Origin: an uncultured Acetatifactor sp.
GTDB taxonomy: Bacteria > Bacillota > Clostridia > Lachnospirales > Lachnospiraceae
Length of the DNA stretch: 46,738 nt
Direction of reading: 5' to 3'
Assembly (NCBI GenBank): GCA_949840885.1
Contig: CATKYJ010000034.1
Coordinates: 1 to 46,738 of the forward strand
The number at the start of each line of letters is the position of its first letter. The stretch's first letter is position 1. Below are positions 8,668 to 16,937 of the stretch, piece after piece. Below the pieces are notes generated by a model. The model saw only the letters and a list, made by a program, of their open reading frames with translations, did not search any database and was not told the origin of the DNA. A program made the position numbers and the translations under genes.

Positions 8668-8696
8668 TTGACAAATTTTCTGTTTTCATCTATTAT
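8668..8696 (+). promoter_or_regulatory. Strong sigma-A promoter of the lysine riboswitch transcript
   Basis: TTGACA (8668-8673), a 17-base spacer and TATTAT (8691-8696) give a near-consensus promoter in an AT-rich stretch. The predicted start near 8703 would place the riboswitch aptamer about 40 bases into the transcript. Confidence 0.8.
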
Positions 8697-8744
8697 AGAA
8701 ACTTGATAATAGAATCTTGTCTTTGATTCTATTATAATATCCAA

Positions 8745-8935
8745 CATGATAGAGGCGCGGAAGACAAGAGTACGTTCTCTGTAACTTTGAGAGGGGTTGC
8801 CCGGGCAGCGGGAGGGAACGGAAAGGGGATTTCGCCGAGACAAAAAGGCCTGTGCCGGGCGTTTTGTCGGGCCGTGGGAGAAGATCTCACGGACTGTCGT
8901 CCCTTTTGGGGCGGAGCGCTGTTATGACTCTTTAG
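8745..8935 (+). promoter_or_regulatory. Lysine riboswitch (L-box) aptamer
   Basis: The leader carries the L-box core pieces in the right order. They are GATAGAGGCGCGG near 8749, AAGAGTA near 8766, GAAAGGGGATTTCGCCGA at 8821-8838, a TTTTGTCGG strand, a CCGTGGGA/TCTCACGG hairpin at 8872-8892, CTGTCG after it, and a closing GGAGCGCTGTTATGACTC. These match the B. subtilis lysC leader (GATAGAGGTGCG, GGAGCGTCGCCGAAG, GGCTGTC) closely. In this class lysine binding favours the downstream terminator, so the transporter gene is expressed when lysine is scarce. The recognition is from sequence pattern; the boundaries are approximate. Confidence 0.87.
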
Positions 8936-8946
8936 GGATGTTTGCG

Positions 8947-8977
8947 AAGTCATGGCAGAGTATGTCATGACTTTTTT
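8947..8977 (+). terminator. Riboswitch-controlled intrinsic terminator
   Basis: AAGTCATG pairs with CATGACTT (8 bp) and is followed by six T residues. It lies 12 bases after the aptamer and about 70 bases before the coding start, the usual position of an L-box expression platform. Confidence 0.82.
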
Positions 8978-9048
8978 CATTTATTCAGGCGTGCGGCATG
9001 TGGCACATGCGGTGCCCCCGCACGGCGCAGACACGAGAGGAGAAAAGG

Positions 9049-10662
9049 ATGAACAAGAGAAAAGGAAACATGATCAGGGGAATCCTGGTGGCGGTCATTT
9101 TAGTGGCCGTATTGGCGGTGCCGTTCATTTTCGGCGCCAGAGACAGCGCGGTGGAGGGAGGCGGATACTATGGCACGGCCTGGGCGCTGCTGCCGCCGGT
9201 GGTGGCCATCGCTTTGGCACTGATCACCAAGGAGGTGTACTCTTCGCTGTTCGTGGGGATTCTGATGGGGGGGCTGCTGTATTCGGCCTATTCCTTTGAG
9301 GGCACGGTGCTGCATGTGTTCCAGGACGGAATTGTCAGCGTGCTCTCGGACGGCTATAACATCGGCATACTGGTATTCCTGGTAATTCTGGGAGCTATGG
9401 TGTCCCTGATGAACAAGGCCGGGGGCTCCGCCGCTTTCGGGCGCTGGGCGGCGGGACACATCAAGACCCGGGTGGGAGCTCAGCTTGCTACAGTGGCATT
9501 GGGTGTGCTGATTTTCATCGACGATTATTTCAACTGCCTGACAGTGGGTTCTGTCATGCGTCCGGTGACGGACAAGCACAAGGTCTCCAGAGTGAAGCTG
9601 GCTTATCTGATCGATGCCACCGCTGCGCCGGTATGCATTATCGCGCCCATCTCTTCCTGGGCCGCGGCTGTGGCCAGCTATGTGGAGGACGGGAATGGAT
9701 TGACCTTGTTTATCCGGGCCATTCCTTTCAATTTCTATGCCATCCTGACCATCGTGATGATGATCGGCATGGCTGTGATGAAGCTGGAGTTCGGGCCTAT
9801 GGAGAAGCATGAGGAGAAAGCCCGAATCACAGGAGATTTGTTTGGCGGCAAGAACCCTTACGCAGGTCTGGCGGCTGACAAAGAGGAGAAAAAGGGAATT
9901 GTGCTGGATCTGGTGCTGCCCATCGCGGTGCTGATCGTCTGCTGCGTCATCGGCATGATCTATTCCGGCGGGTTCTTTGAGGGCGCATCCTTTGTGGAGG
10001 CATTCTCCAATTCCGATGCCTCTGTGGGGCTGATGCTGGGTTCTGTGTTCGCCCTGGCCTTTACCATTCTGTATTACTGCCTGAGAAAGACTATGACTTT
10101 CCGGGAGACCATGGACTGCATCCCCGAGGGCTTTCGGGCCATGGTGCCGGCGATTTTGATTCTTACCTTTGCCTGGTCATTGAAAGCCATGACAGATTCC
10201 CTGGGGGCAGGGGAATTCGTGGCAGGGGTGGTAAAGGAGTCTGCAGGCGCATTCCAGGCATTCCTGCCCGGGGTGGTGTTCCTGATCGGGTGCTTCCTGG
10301 CCTTTGCCACAGGCACCAGCTGGGGGACTTTCGGCATTCTGATTCCCATTACCCTGGACGTCTTCCCGCTTACGAACCCCCTGGGCGTGGTCTGCGTCTC
10401 GGCCTGTATGGCGGGAGCTGTCTGCGGTGACCATTGCTCGCCGATTTCCGATACTACGATTATGGCTTCCGCCGGGGCACAGTGCGACCATGTGGACCAT
10501 GTGTCCACACAGCTGCCTTATGCGGTGGCTGCTGCGGCAGTGAGCTTCGCGGCGTATCTCCTTGCGGGCTTTGTGCCGAATGCGTTGATCGTCCTTCCGG
10601 TGGCGATTGTGCTGATGGTGGGGACGCTGTTTGGCATCCGCATGGTTCAAAAGCGGAAGTAG
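9049..10662 (+). CDS. NhaC-family Na+/H+ antiporter-like transporter, probable lysine transporter
   Basis: The 537-aa integral membrane protein has a first membrane helix at about residues 9-27 and many more after it. NhaC-superfamily marks include IFIDDYFNCLTVGSVMRPVT, ATAAPVCIIAPISSW and GDHCSPISDTTIMAS. Classical NhaC exchanges Na+ and H+. However, NhaC-type genes behind lysine riboswitches have been proposed to be lysine transporters (the LysW group). The riboswitch directly upstream makes lysine uptake the likelier job here (inference). ATG 9049 is preferred because AGAGGAGAAAAGG abuts it; upstream codons lie in the leader. It ends five bases from a convergent gene, without a clear terminator between them. 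Confidence 0.85.
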   Translation: MNKRKGNMIRGILVAVILVAVLAVPFIFGARDSAVEGGGYYGTAWALLPPVVAIALALITKEVYSSLFVGILMGGLLYSAYSFEGTVLHVFQDGIVSVLSDGYNIGILVFLVILGAMVSLMNKAGGSAAFGRWAAGHIKTRVGAQLATVALGVLIFIDDYFNCLTVGSVMRPVTDKHKVSRVKLAYLIDATAAPVCIIAPISSWAAAVASYVEDGNGLTLFIRAIPFNFYAILTIVMMIGMAVMKLEFGPMEKHEEKARITGDLFGGKNPYAGLAADKEEKKGIVLDLVLPIAVLIVCCVIGMIYSGGFFEGASFVEAFSNSDASVGLMLGSVFALAFTILYYCLRKTMTFRETMDCIPEGFRAMVPAILILTFAWSLKAMTDSLGAGEFVAGVVKESAGAFQAFLPGVVFLIGCFLAFATGTSWGTFGILIPITLDVFPLTNPLGVVCVSACMAGAVCGDHCSPISDTTIMASAGAQCDHVDHVSTQLPYAVAAAAVSFAAYLLAGFVPNALIVLPVAIVLMVGTLFGIRMVQKRK

Positions 10663-10667
10663 GGGCT

Positions 10668-11492
10668 TCACGAGCCGCTGGACTTGTAGCGCCGCACCCC
10701 GCACCTCCACAGCAGATAGCAGGGAATCAAAAACAGGACGGCAGCAAAAGGGAGGAAAGCGTACCGGATTTCCTCCCGCCTGCCCAGGACATAGAGCAGC
10801 GGATAGTACTGCACCAGGGCAAAAGGGATGATAAAAGTCAGAACCCACAGCACGCCTTTTCCGTAGATATCCACAGGATATTTGCCGTGCTCGTTGAGGC
10901 CGAAAGTGAAGATGTTAGTAAATTCCAGCCCCTCCAGGAAGAAAAAACTCATGGCAGCCTGAACGAGAAAGATGCCGCTAAACAGGGCGCAGCCTCCGGC
11001 CAGCATAAAGAAGACTGTGGCAATTCTAAGGGGCGTCCAGCGGAGTTCGCTTGTGGCAACGGCATAGAGGAGGATGACCAGGGCCTGGAGCACCCTGCTG
11101 AACCGCTCTATGTCGCATTGGGTGCCCAGGATCTGCAAAAGGAGGCTGCGGGGGCGCAGCATCAACCGGTCGAATTCCCCTCTGCGCACCATGCCGGGAA
11201 ATGCCTCCAGCCCTCTGGCCCAGATTTCCGCCAGGGAAAAAGACATCAGCACAATGGAGTAGCAAAGCAGCACCTCCTGGAAAGTATAGCCTTTCACTTG
11301 GGGAAAGCGCTGGAACATGAAATACACGCTTAAAAATATCGTGAAGGAGGCCAGGAAGCTTCCCACGAAAAGCATGAAAAAGGATTTCTTGTACTGCATT
11401 TTGCTGCGAAAGAGGATGGACAGGTAGCGGCGGTAAAGCCGCAGAGCACCTGTCCTCTTATTATTATGTTCGTATCGCTTCTCGTGATTCAT
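10668..11492 (-). CDS. ABC-2 type permease (COG3694-like)
   Basis: The 274-aa membrane protein has about six hydrophobic segments (for example SFFMLFVGSFLASFTIFLSV near residues 38-57 and VLWVLTFIIPFALVQYYPLL near 214-233). Between them is the RRGEFDRLMLRPRSLLLQIL loop, typical of the COG3694 family. It would form half of the membrane channel of an exporter with the next two genes. ATG 11492 is preceded by AAGGAGGAAAGCGC. It is the last gene of a three-gene operon. The exported substrate is unknown; such exporters are often linked to drug or peptide efflux. Confidence 0.8.
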   Translation of the reverse strand: MNHEKRYEHNNKRTGALRLYRRYLSILFRSKMQYKKSFFMLFVGSFLASFTIFLSVYFMFQRFPQVKGYTFQEVLLCYSIVLMSFSLAEIWARGLEAFPGMVRRGEFDRLMLRPRSLLLQILGTQCDIERFSRVLQALVILLYAVATSELRWTPLRIATVFFMLAGGCALFSGIFLVQAAMSFFFLEGLEFTNIFTFGLNEHGKYPVDIYGKGVLWVLTFIIPFALVQYYPLLYVLGRREEIRYAFLPFAAVLFLIPCYLLWRCGVRRYKSSGS

Positions 11493-11527
11493 GCGCTTTC
11501 CTCCTTACATTCTGCGCTGGCGCAACA

Positions 11528-12331
11528 CTAGTTACCTTGTATAATCACTTTCCGCTCCGCGCCCCGGCACAATGCTCTGCCGATGGCAACCAGGGTCACC
11601 AGCCAGAATACCTGCAGGCAGATGGCCCTGTACATGGCCGGTCCCGCCAGGTCGCCGCTGTAAATGCGCAAGGGGACATTCTGCATGGAGGCGAAAGGGA
11701 GGAGTTCCAGTACCTGCCTTATCCCGGCCGGGAAGAAAGGCAGGGGGATGTAGCCCCCTGTCAGGAAATCCATCAGGGAGGAGCAAAGGCGCCTCAGCCC
11801 GTCGGAAGATATGGTGTAAAGGCCGGATATATAGATCAGCATGATATAGGCTACCGACACCAGCACTGCCAGCGCCAGGGTCAGGACAAACAGGGCGAAC
11901 GAAGCTGCGCTGGCAGGAGCCGAAAGCCGGTAGGATTTGGGCAGAAGCACAGCCACCAGCAGAATGGGGATGCAGCGCAGGCCTGCGCCGGACAGGCGGG
12001 AGGCGGTGCTTCGGGAAAACCAAAGGTCATAGATCCGCACGGGCCTGCAGAGTTCGTAGGCGATGTTTCCGCTACGGACAGAGTCTAAGATCTGGCCATC
12101 GAAGACCCTGGCGGAAAGCATGGCGATGAATGCCTGCTGGAACCAGATATAAGAACAGGTGGCCTCCATGGTCATGGGATAGGCATCAGGGTTGGACTCA
12201 TGGAAAGCGTGCATGGCGGCAATTTCCATAAATCCCCAGAAAAACTGCGTGACCACTCCGCCAAAGGCCGCGGCCCGGTACTGCAGCCCCATCACGAGCC
12301 ACATTCGGAAGTAACTGATATATTTTTTCAT
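11528..12331 (-). CDS. ABC-2 type permease (COG4587-like)
   Basis: The 267-aa protein begins with a short basic region and a membrane helix, and carries the loop VRSGNIAYELCRPVRIYDLW that matches the second permease type of this exporter class. Further hydrophobic stretches include FALFVLTLALAVLVSVAYIM and the C-terminal ICLQVFWLVTLVAIGRAL. It pairs with the downstream permease to build the membrane part. The gene lies 35 bases upstream of its partner and 156 bases downstream of the ATPase gene. That gap holds no other gene. A GGGGGATTGGG stretch serves as ribosome site. Confidence 0.8.
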   Translation of the reverse strand: MKKYISYFRMWLVMGLQYRAAAFGGVVTQFFWGFMEIAAMHAFHESNPDAYPMTMEATCSYIWFQQAFIAMLSARVFDGQILDSVRSGNIAYELCRPVRIYDLWFSRSTASRLSGAGLRCIPILLVAVLLPKSYRLSAPASAASFALFVLTLALAVLVSVAYIMLIYISGLYTISSDGLRRLCSSLMDFLTGGYIPLPFFPAGIRQVLELLPFASMQNVPLRIYSGDLAGPAMYRAICLQVFWLVTLVAIGRALCRGAERKVIIQGN

Positions 12332-12487
12332 GATTTTCCCAATCCCCCTTTTGTCAATATTGGATGAAGGCAGCGGCTGAAAGGCTGGGCGCTACATTTT
12401 TTCAGCCAAAGAACATGTCCTTGCGGAATATATGGCCCGGAGACTCTGTATGCGATTGACGCTATCTGAGTCCTGTTTTGTATGGAT

Positions 12488-13324
12488 TTAGGTGATCTCA
12501 TAAGATTTATAGAGTTGGGCCAGGGTTTCGTCCATGGTGGCGTCCCCCTTTCGGATGTCCCCCAGGGTGCCGTCCATGAGAATCCGGCCTTTGCCGATCA
12601 GGATGATGCGGCTTGCCAGCGCTTCGATATCCTGCATGTCATGGGTAGTGAGGATGACAGTGGTGCAGTGTTCTTTATTCAGCTTTTTCACGAAATCGCG
12701 GACGGCAAGCTTCGACACTGCGTCAAGGCCGATGGTGGGCTCGTCCAGAAAGAGGATGCCGGGGCTGTGCAGAAGGGAGGCGGCGATCTCGCAGCGCATG
12801 CGCTGTCCTAGGGAAAGCTGTCTGGTGGGTGTGCGCAGAAGTTCTGACAGAGCCAGGGATTCGGTTAGTTCATCGAGGTTTTTCCGGTAAACGGAATCCG
12901 GAATGGAGTAGATGTCTTTGAGCAGTTCGTAGGAGTCTATGACCGGAACGTCCCACCATAGCTGGGAGCGCTGTCCGAAGACTACGCCGATCTGCTTTAC
13001 ATGGTCAATGCGGCGGTACCTTTCCCTGCGAGGCCAGGGGCTATGCGCCTGGCCGGCTATGTCCCAGAGAATGCGGTCGTCAATCTCCACTTTCCCGCTG
13101 TCCGGCGTCAGTATGCCGCTTAAAATTTTGATGGTGGAGCTTTTGCCCGCTCCGTTGGGGCCGATGTAGCCTACCATCTCCCCGTCTCGGATGGTAAAGC
13201 TGATGTTTTTCAATGCTTCGATTTCCTCATACTCTCTGTGGAAGAGAGCCTTACAGGCTTCTCTGAAGCCTGCGTTCCTTTTTGCGACTCTGTACGATTT
13301 GCATACATTCTCCATCGTGATCAT
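12488..13324 (-). CDS. ABC-2 exporter ATP-binding protein (COG4586-like)
   Basis: The 278-aa ATPase powers the two permeases downstream. Walker A is GPNGAGKSS (near residues 54-62), then FGQRSQLWWDVPVIDSYELL, signature LSLGQRM, Walker B ILFLDEPTIGLD and switch THD. All are intact. The N-terminus has the extended basic segment (AGFREACKALFHREYEEIEA) seen in COG4586 proteins. It is the intact relative of the truncated ATPase at 229-882; the FGQRS and LSLGQRM segments are shared. ATG 13324 follows AGGAGGAAGCACA. A consensus promoter is seen 165 bases upstream, so it opens the operon. Confidence 0.88.
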   Translation of the reverse strand: MITMENVCKSYRVAKRNAGFREACKALFHREYEEIEALKNISFTIRDGEMVGYIGPNGAGKSSTIKILSGILTPDSGKVEIDDRILWDIAGQAHSPWPRRERYRRIDHVKQIGVVFGQRSQLWWDVPVIDSYELLKDIYSIPDSVYRKNLDELTESLALSELLRTPTRQLSLGQRMRCEIAASLLHSPGILFLDEPTIGLDAVSKLAVRDFVKKLNKEHCTTVILTTHDMQDIEALASRIILIGKGRILMDGTLGDIRKGDATMDETLAQLYKSYEIT

Positions 13325-13488
13325 TGTGCTTCCTCCTGGTAGTTATACTTTGCGGACGCATTGCCCGCTGCCTTTTGCACAGGCTGTCCATATCTTGCCA
13401 AGTGGGTATGGCGTCTGGCGCCAGTCCTGTCGGATTTTGCCGACAGATACCTGAAAGGTAAAATAGTTATTTTTAGAACAGGATACAT

Positions 13489-13517
13489 ATTATAGCAAAT
13501 GTTGGAATTAGGGTCAA
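13489..13517 (-). promoter_or_regulatory. Sigma-A promoter of the ABC-2 exporter operon
   Basis: On the minus strand TTGACC (13517-13512), a 17-base spacer and TATAAT (13494-13489) form a near-consensus promoter. The 160-base leader that follows contains an inverted repeat (CTGTCGG/CCGACAG, 13425-13447) and the palindrome TGGCGCCA, which could be regulator sites or RNA structure. Confidence 0.72.
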
Positions 13518-13618
13518 GCATTTTGTGTCAACTTCGCAAAATTTCCCCGAGATTGCCCGAGATTCTCCACGGTGGCCCGCAGGGCAAGACATTCCGGCAA
13601 ACCTTATGGCTGAGGAAT

Positions 13619-14944
13619 TCATGGGCAGCAGATTTTGCAGGACTCGTATCCCATGGAGATTATATCGTCCCGGCTGCCCGTATAGTCCTGTTTGTTCTTT
13701 TCTTTCATCTGTTTTACGCTGCGGCAGGAGGGATAGTGGAATTTTTTTGTGTTTGTGTTCAGGACATAGGCTGTCTGCCGGGGCGGCTCCTCCTGAGAGA
13801 CGGCGGGCGTTTCGGGCGGCGTCTGGGCTTCCTGCGTAGTCTTTGCCTGTGAATCCTGTGCAGGCTCGTCCGGCGGGGTATTGGTGGGTTCCGGAACCGG
13901 CTCTGGCGTTGCGGCTATGGACTCCGAGGAGGGCTCTGGCGTTGGGGCTGTGTATTCCGGGGACGGCTCCGGAGTTGCAGATTCCGGGGTCTGGGCATCC
14001 GGAGCAATGGAGCTTTCTCCAGTGGTATAGTCGATTGTGATGCCGGGCTGCACATTGTAGACATATACACAGAAAGAAACGCCCTTGCCGCCGTCTTCTA
14101 CCGATTGCGCCTCCATCAGCACGCCGGAGGCCAGCAGGTTATCGCCCTCGAAGATGGGCGTGACACGGTAGAGGACATGGTTTCCGGTCTCAGCCACATA
14201 GTCTGCGACTGTATTTTCAAATGGCAGCATTCCCTGGACATTCAGATACCGGGTTCCGGTGATCAGGTTTTTCTCGTTGGCATTCTCGCCGCACAGCAGG
14301 TATCCTATCAGATGGCATCTGTTATAGAGGTAATTTCCGTCTATTATTCCGTTATATTTTACCGTATGCCATCCCGTTGGCCGGACATTTCCGATTGTGC
14401 CGCGTTCTTCTGTCGGCATCAGATCAAGCCCCACGCAGGCATAGGCAGTGCCGCATCTTCCGGATTCGTCCAGTTCGCTGTAGAGGGCGAAAGAGTCTGC
14501 TGTCAAATCCCTTTCTGAAAAGTAAGGCGCATTGTCACTTACGACAGCGTAGGGCTGGCCGGAGTAAGGCTCCACGTCTGCGAGACTGAAAGAGGCCCGG
14601 GGAATCTTTGAGGCGGATTCTTCTGAGAACTTTAAATCCGCGGACTGCTGCGGGGAGGACGCCTCCGGTTCCGGCAGGGAGGATATCTCCGTCTGGGGCA
14701 GGGAGACCGATTCGGATTCTGACAAGGAGGAAACATCCGGTTCCGGCAGGAAAGGCGTATCCGGCTCAGGCAGATGTTCATTGGTCAGGCTGCCAGCCAC
14801 ATTGCCGGGAAAAGAGGCCTCAGCCGGAGATTCCTTTTCGCGGCTGTCCGCATTAGGCGGCTCTGAGGCCGTGCCGCTGGGCTGTATGCAGGAACATAGC
14901 ATCAAAGCGGCAATGGCAATCAGGAGCAGTCTTATCTTTTTCAT
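13619..14944 (-). CDS. Lipoprotein DNA/RNA non-specific endonuclease with C-terminal zinc-binding-like domain
   Basis: The 441-aa protein starts with a lipoprotein signal (LLLIAIAALMLCSC, lipid-modified Cys about residue 18). A Pro/Glu/Ser-rich spacer (about 20-110) follows, then the NucA/EndA-type nuclease domain (about 115-305) with YNRCHLIGYLLCGENANEKN; the His there is the expected general base. After a second low-complexity Pro/Glu/Thr stretch (about 310-390) comes a C-terminal unit with FHYPSCRSVKQM and CKICCP, a Cys motif common at the end of secreted nucleases. It probably degrades DNA at the cell surface for nutrition or uptake. The classic DRGH is NRCH here, a variant usual in clostridial members. 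GAGAGGCG precedes the ATG. Confidence 0.83.
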   Translation of the reverse strand: MKKIRLLLIAIAALMLCSCIQPSGTASEPPNADSREKESPAEASFPGNVAGSLTNEHLPEPDTPFLPEPDVSSLSESESVSLPQTEISSLPEPEASSPQQSADLKFSEESASKIPRASFSLADVEPYSGQPYAVVSDNAPYFSERDLTADSFALYSELDESGRCGTAYACVGLDLMPTEERGTIGNVRPTGWHTVKYNGIIDGNYLYNRCHLIGYLLCGENANEKNLITGTRYLNVQGMLPFENTVADYVAETGNHVLYRVTPIFEGDNLLASGVLMEAQSVEDGGKGVSFCVYVYNVQPGITIDYTTGESSIAPDAQTPESATPEPSPEYTAPTPEPSSESIAATPEPVPEPTNTPPDEPAQDSQAKTTQEAQTPPETPAVSQEEPPRQTAYVLNTNTKKFHYPSCRSVKQMKEKNKQDYTGSRDDIISMGYESCKICCP

Positions 14945-15069
14945 CTTTGGCGCCTCTCTTTCATCATCTTATGTTAAGTATTCTATGTCTTCTTTTTTAA
15001 TTTTTACCTCTCTATTTTAACAGATCGGAATCCTGATATCCAGTCTGGGGATATTTTTTATAAAAAGCA

Positions 15070-15098
15070 TTGAAAAAGAACAAATGTTCTGATAAAAT
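15070..15098 (+). promoter_or_regulatory. LexA-controlled (SOS) promoter of the Y-family polymerase
   Basis: TTGAAA (15070-15075), 17 bases and TAAAAT (15093-15098) make the promoter. The spacer contains the perfect palindrome AGAACAAATGTTCT (15077-15090), which fits the Gram-positive LexA box GAAC-N4-GTTC. A repressor bound here would block polymerase, so the downstream gene should be DNA-damage induced. Confidence 0.82.
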
Positions 15099-15157
15099 GC
15101 TATATAAGAGCAAGGAATGAGCAAAATCGGATGATGTTGGAAAGGCGGTGTCTGCGG

Positions 15158-16684
15158 ATGGAGAAAAGCCATATTTATGCCGCAATTGATCTGAAATCTT
15201 TCTACGCCTCCGTGGAATGCATGGAACGGGGGCTGGACCCTATGGACACGAACCTGGTGGTGGCGGACAGCAGCCGCACGGAGAAGACCATCTGCCTGGC
15301 GGTGTCCCCGGCCCTGAAAGCCTACGGCATCCCGGGGAGACCCAGGCTGTTCGAGGTAGTCCAAAAAGTCAGGGAGGTGAACGCCAGCCGCCTGTACAGG
15401 GCGCCGGGGAAAAAGTTTATCGGCAGTTCCTGCTATGCGTCACAGCTTTTGGACTCGCCTCAGCTTTCCGTGGATTACATCACGGCTCCGCCGCGGATGG
15501 CATTATATGTGAAATACAGCACAAAAATATACGATATCTATCTAAGGCATGTGGCGCCGGAGGATATCCATGTCTATTCCATCGATGAAGTGTTTCTTGA
15601 CTTGACCCAGTATCTGGAAGTCAGCCATCTCACGGCCAGGGAATTCACGGAGAAGATGGTGCAGGAAGTGCTGCAGGAAACGGGCATTGTTGCCGCTGCC
15701 GGAATCGGTACGAACCTTTACCTGAGCAAGATAGCCATGGACATTATGGCAAAGCATGCAGAGCCGAATCAGGACGGTGTGCGGATCGCGCAGTTGGATG
15801 AGATGGAGTACAGGAGAGCGCTTTGGAGCCACCGTCCCCTGACGGATTTCTGGAGGGTGGGCAGGGGATATGCGAAAAAGTTGGAGGAGAACGGCCTCTA
15901 TACTATGGGGGATATCGCCAGATGCTCTCTTGGCGGGCAAACGGACTATCACAATGAGGCACTGCTCTATGGGCTGTTCGGAGTCAACGCCCAGCTGCTC
16001 ATCGACCATGCCTGGGGGTATGAACCCTGCACCATTGCGGATGTGAAAGCGTACAAGCCCGAGGGGAGCAGCATGGGGGCGGGACAGGTGCTGCACTGCC
16101 CGTATGATTTTGAAAAGGCGAAACTGATCGTGCGGGAGATGACAGACCTCCTGGCGCTGGATCTGGTGGACAAAGGGCTGGTGACGGATCAGATGGTGCT
16201 GACCATAGGGTATGACGTGGAGAGCCTGACGAATCCCGAGATACGCAGGAACTACAAGGGGCCGGTCACCACGGACCGGTATGGCAGGAAAGTTCCCAAA
16301 CATGCCCACGGAACGGCAGGCATAGGCCGCTGGACCGCCTCCACAAAGCTGATCATGGAAGCGGTGATGGAATTGTACGACAGGATTGTGGATAAAAGTC
16401 TGCTGGTGAGGAGGGTCACGGTGGTGGCTGGCCGGGTGAAAAAGGAGGGCGAGGTGCCCCCTGGGGAATCCTATGAGCAGCTGGATCTCTTCACGGATTA
16501 CGAGGCGCTGGAGAGGGCGCGGGAAGAGGAGGAGGCTGCCCTGAAGCGGGAGCGGAAGATGCAGGAGGCAGTGCTTGCCATAAAGAAGAAATTCGGGAAG
16601 AATGCCATCCTGAAAGGCATGAATCTGGAGGAGGGGGCCACCACGGTATCGCGCAATGGGCAGATCGGCGGGCACAAGGCGTAA
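15158..16684 (+). CDS. Y-family DNA polymerase (UmuC/DinB-like translesion polymerase)
   Basis: The 508-aa product would copy damaged DNA during the SOS response. Catalytic marks are AAIDLKSFYASVE (Asp11) and SIDEVFLDLT (Asp143, Glu144). Helix-hairpin regions follow (KLEENGLYTMGDIARCS), then a little-finger domain. QLDLF at residues 441-445 is a perfect beta-clamp-binding motif. The protein is longer than DinB (about 350-410 aa) and resembles the UmuC-like clostridial/YqjW class. ATG 15158 is chosen with a GGAAAGGCGG site upstream; two ATGs at 15131 and 15134 are less well placed. A Glu/Lys-rich helix follows the clamp motif. The end of the gene is part of a tandem repeat. A YolD-like gene follows, as is usual. 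Confidence 0.9.
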   Translation: MEKSHIYAAIDLKSFYASVECMERGLDPMDTNLVVADSSRTEKTICLAVSPALKAYGIPGRPRLFEVVQKVREVNASRLYRAPGKKFIGSSCYASQLLDSPQLSVDYITAPPRMALYVKYSTKIYDIYLRHVAPEDIHVYSIDEVFLDLTQYLEVSHLTAREFTEKMVQEVLQETGIVAAAGIGTNLYLSKIAMDIMAKHAEPNQDGVRIAQLDEMEYRRALWSHRPLTDFWRVGRGYAKKLEENGLYTMGDIARCSLGGQTDYHNEALLYGLFGVNAQLLIDHAWGYEPCTIADVKAYKPEGSSMGAGQVLHCPYDFEKAKLIVREMTDLLALDLVDKGLVTDQMVLTIGYDVESLTNPEIRRNYKGPVTTDRYGRKVPKHAHGTAGIGRWTASTKLIMEAVMELYDRIVDKSLLVRRVTVVAGRVKKEGEVPPGESYEQLDLFTDYEALERAREEEEAALKRERKMQEAVLAIKKKFGKNAILKGMNLEEGATTVSRNGQIGGHKA

Positions 16685-16850
16685 GTGTGGTGCGGGAAAG
16701 GGCTGAGAAGCTGCGGCTATGGCTGGCAGATCAGCGGGCACAGGGCAGGGATAGTGCGGGAAAGGTCTGAGAAGCCGCCGGCTATGGCTGGCAGATCAGC
16801 GGGCACAGGGCAGGGATAGTGCGGGAAAGGGCTGAGAAGCTGCCGGCTAT
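16659..16850 (+). repeat. Tandem repeat of about 65 bp, nearly three copies, starting inside the polymerase gene
   Basis: The motif GGCAGATC(A/G)GCGGGCACA begins at 16659, 16725 and 16790 (periods 66 and 65). Each is followed by GTGCGGGAAAGG, GCTGAGAAG and GGCTATG-type blocks. The first copy covers the last codons of the polymerase gene, and the third fades after 16845. It appears to be a slipped duplication of the gene's 3' end that now fills most of the gap before the YolD-like gene. No variable spacers are present, so it is not CRISPR. Confidence 0.85.
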
Positions 16851-16937
16851 GCAGGGGAGGTAAGCGGACACAGGCGGGATGTTGCAGAAAAGGTCTGGAA
16901 ATTTGTAGGAGAGCCGGGGAAAGACAGGACGGAGGAT

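Noticed and set aside
15542..16741. Long minus-strand frame (about 400 codons) opposite the Y-family polymerase
   Set aside because: It is the antisense shadow of a well-supported gene in GC-rich DNA; it has a His/Pro/Leu-rich product and no ribosome site.
16659..16850. CRISPR-like array
   Set aside because: The whole 65-bp unit is repeated with small changes; there are no unique spacers, no short palindromic repeats and no cas genes.
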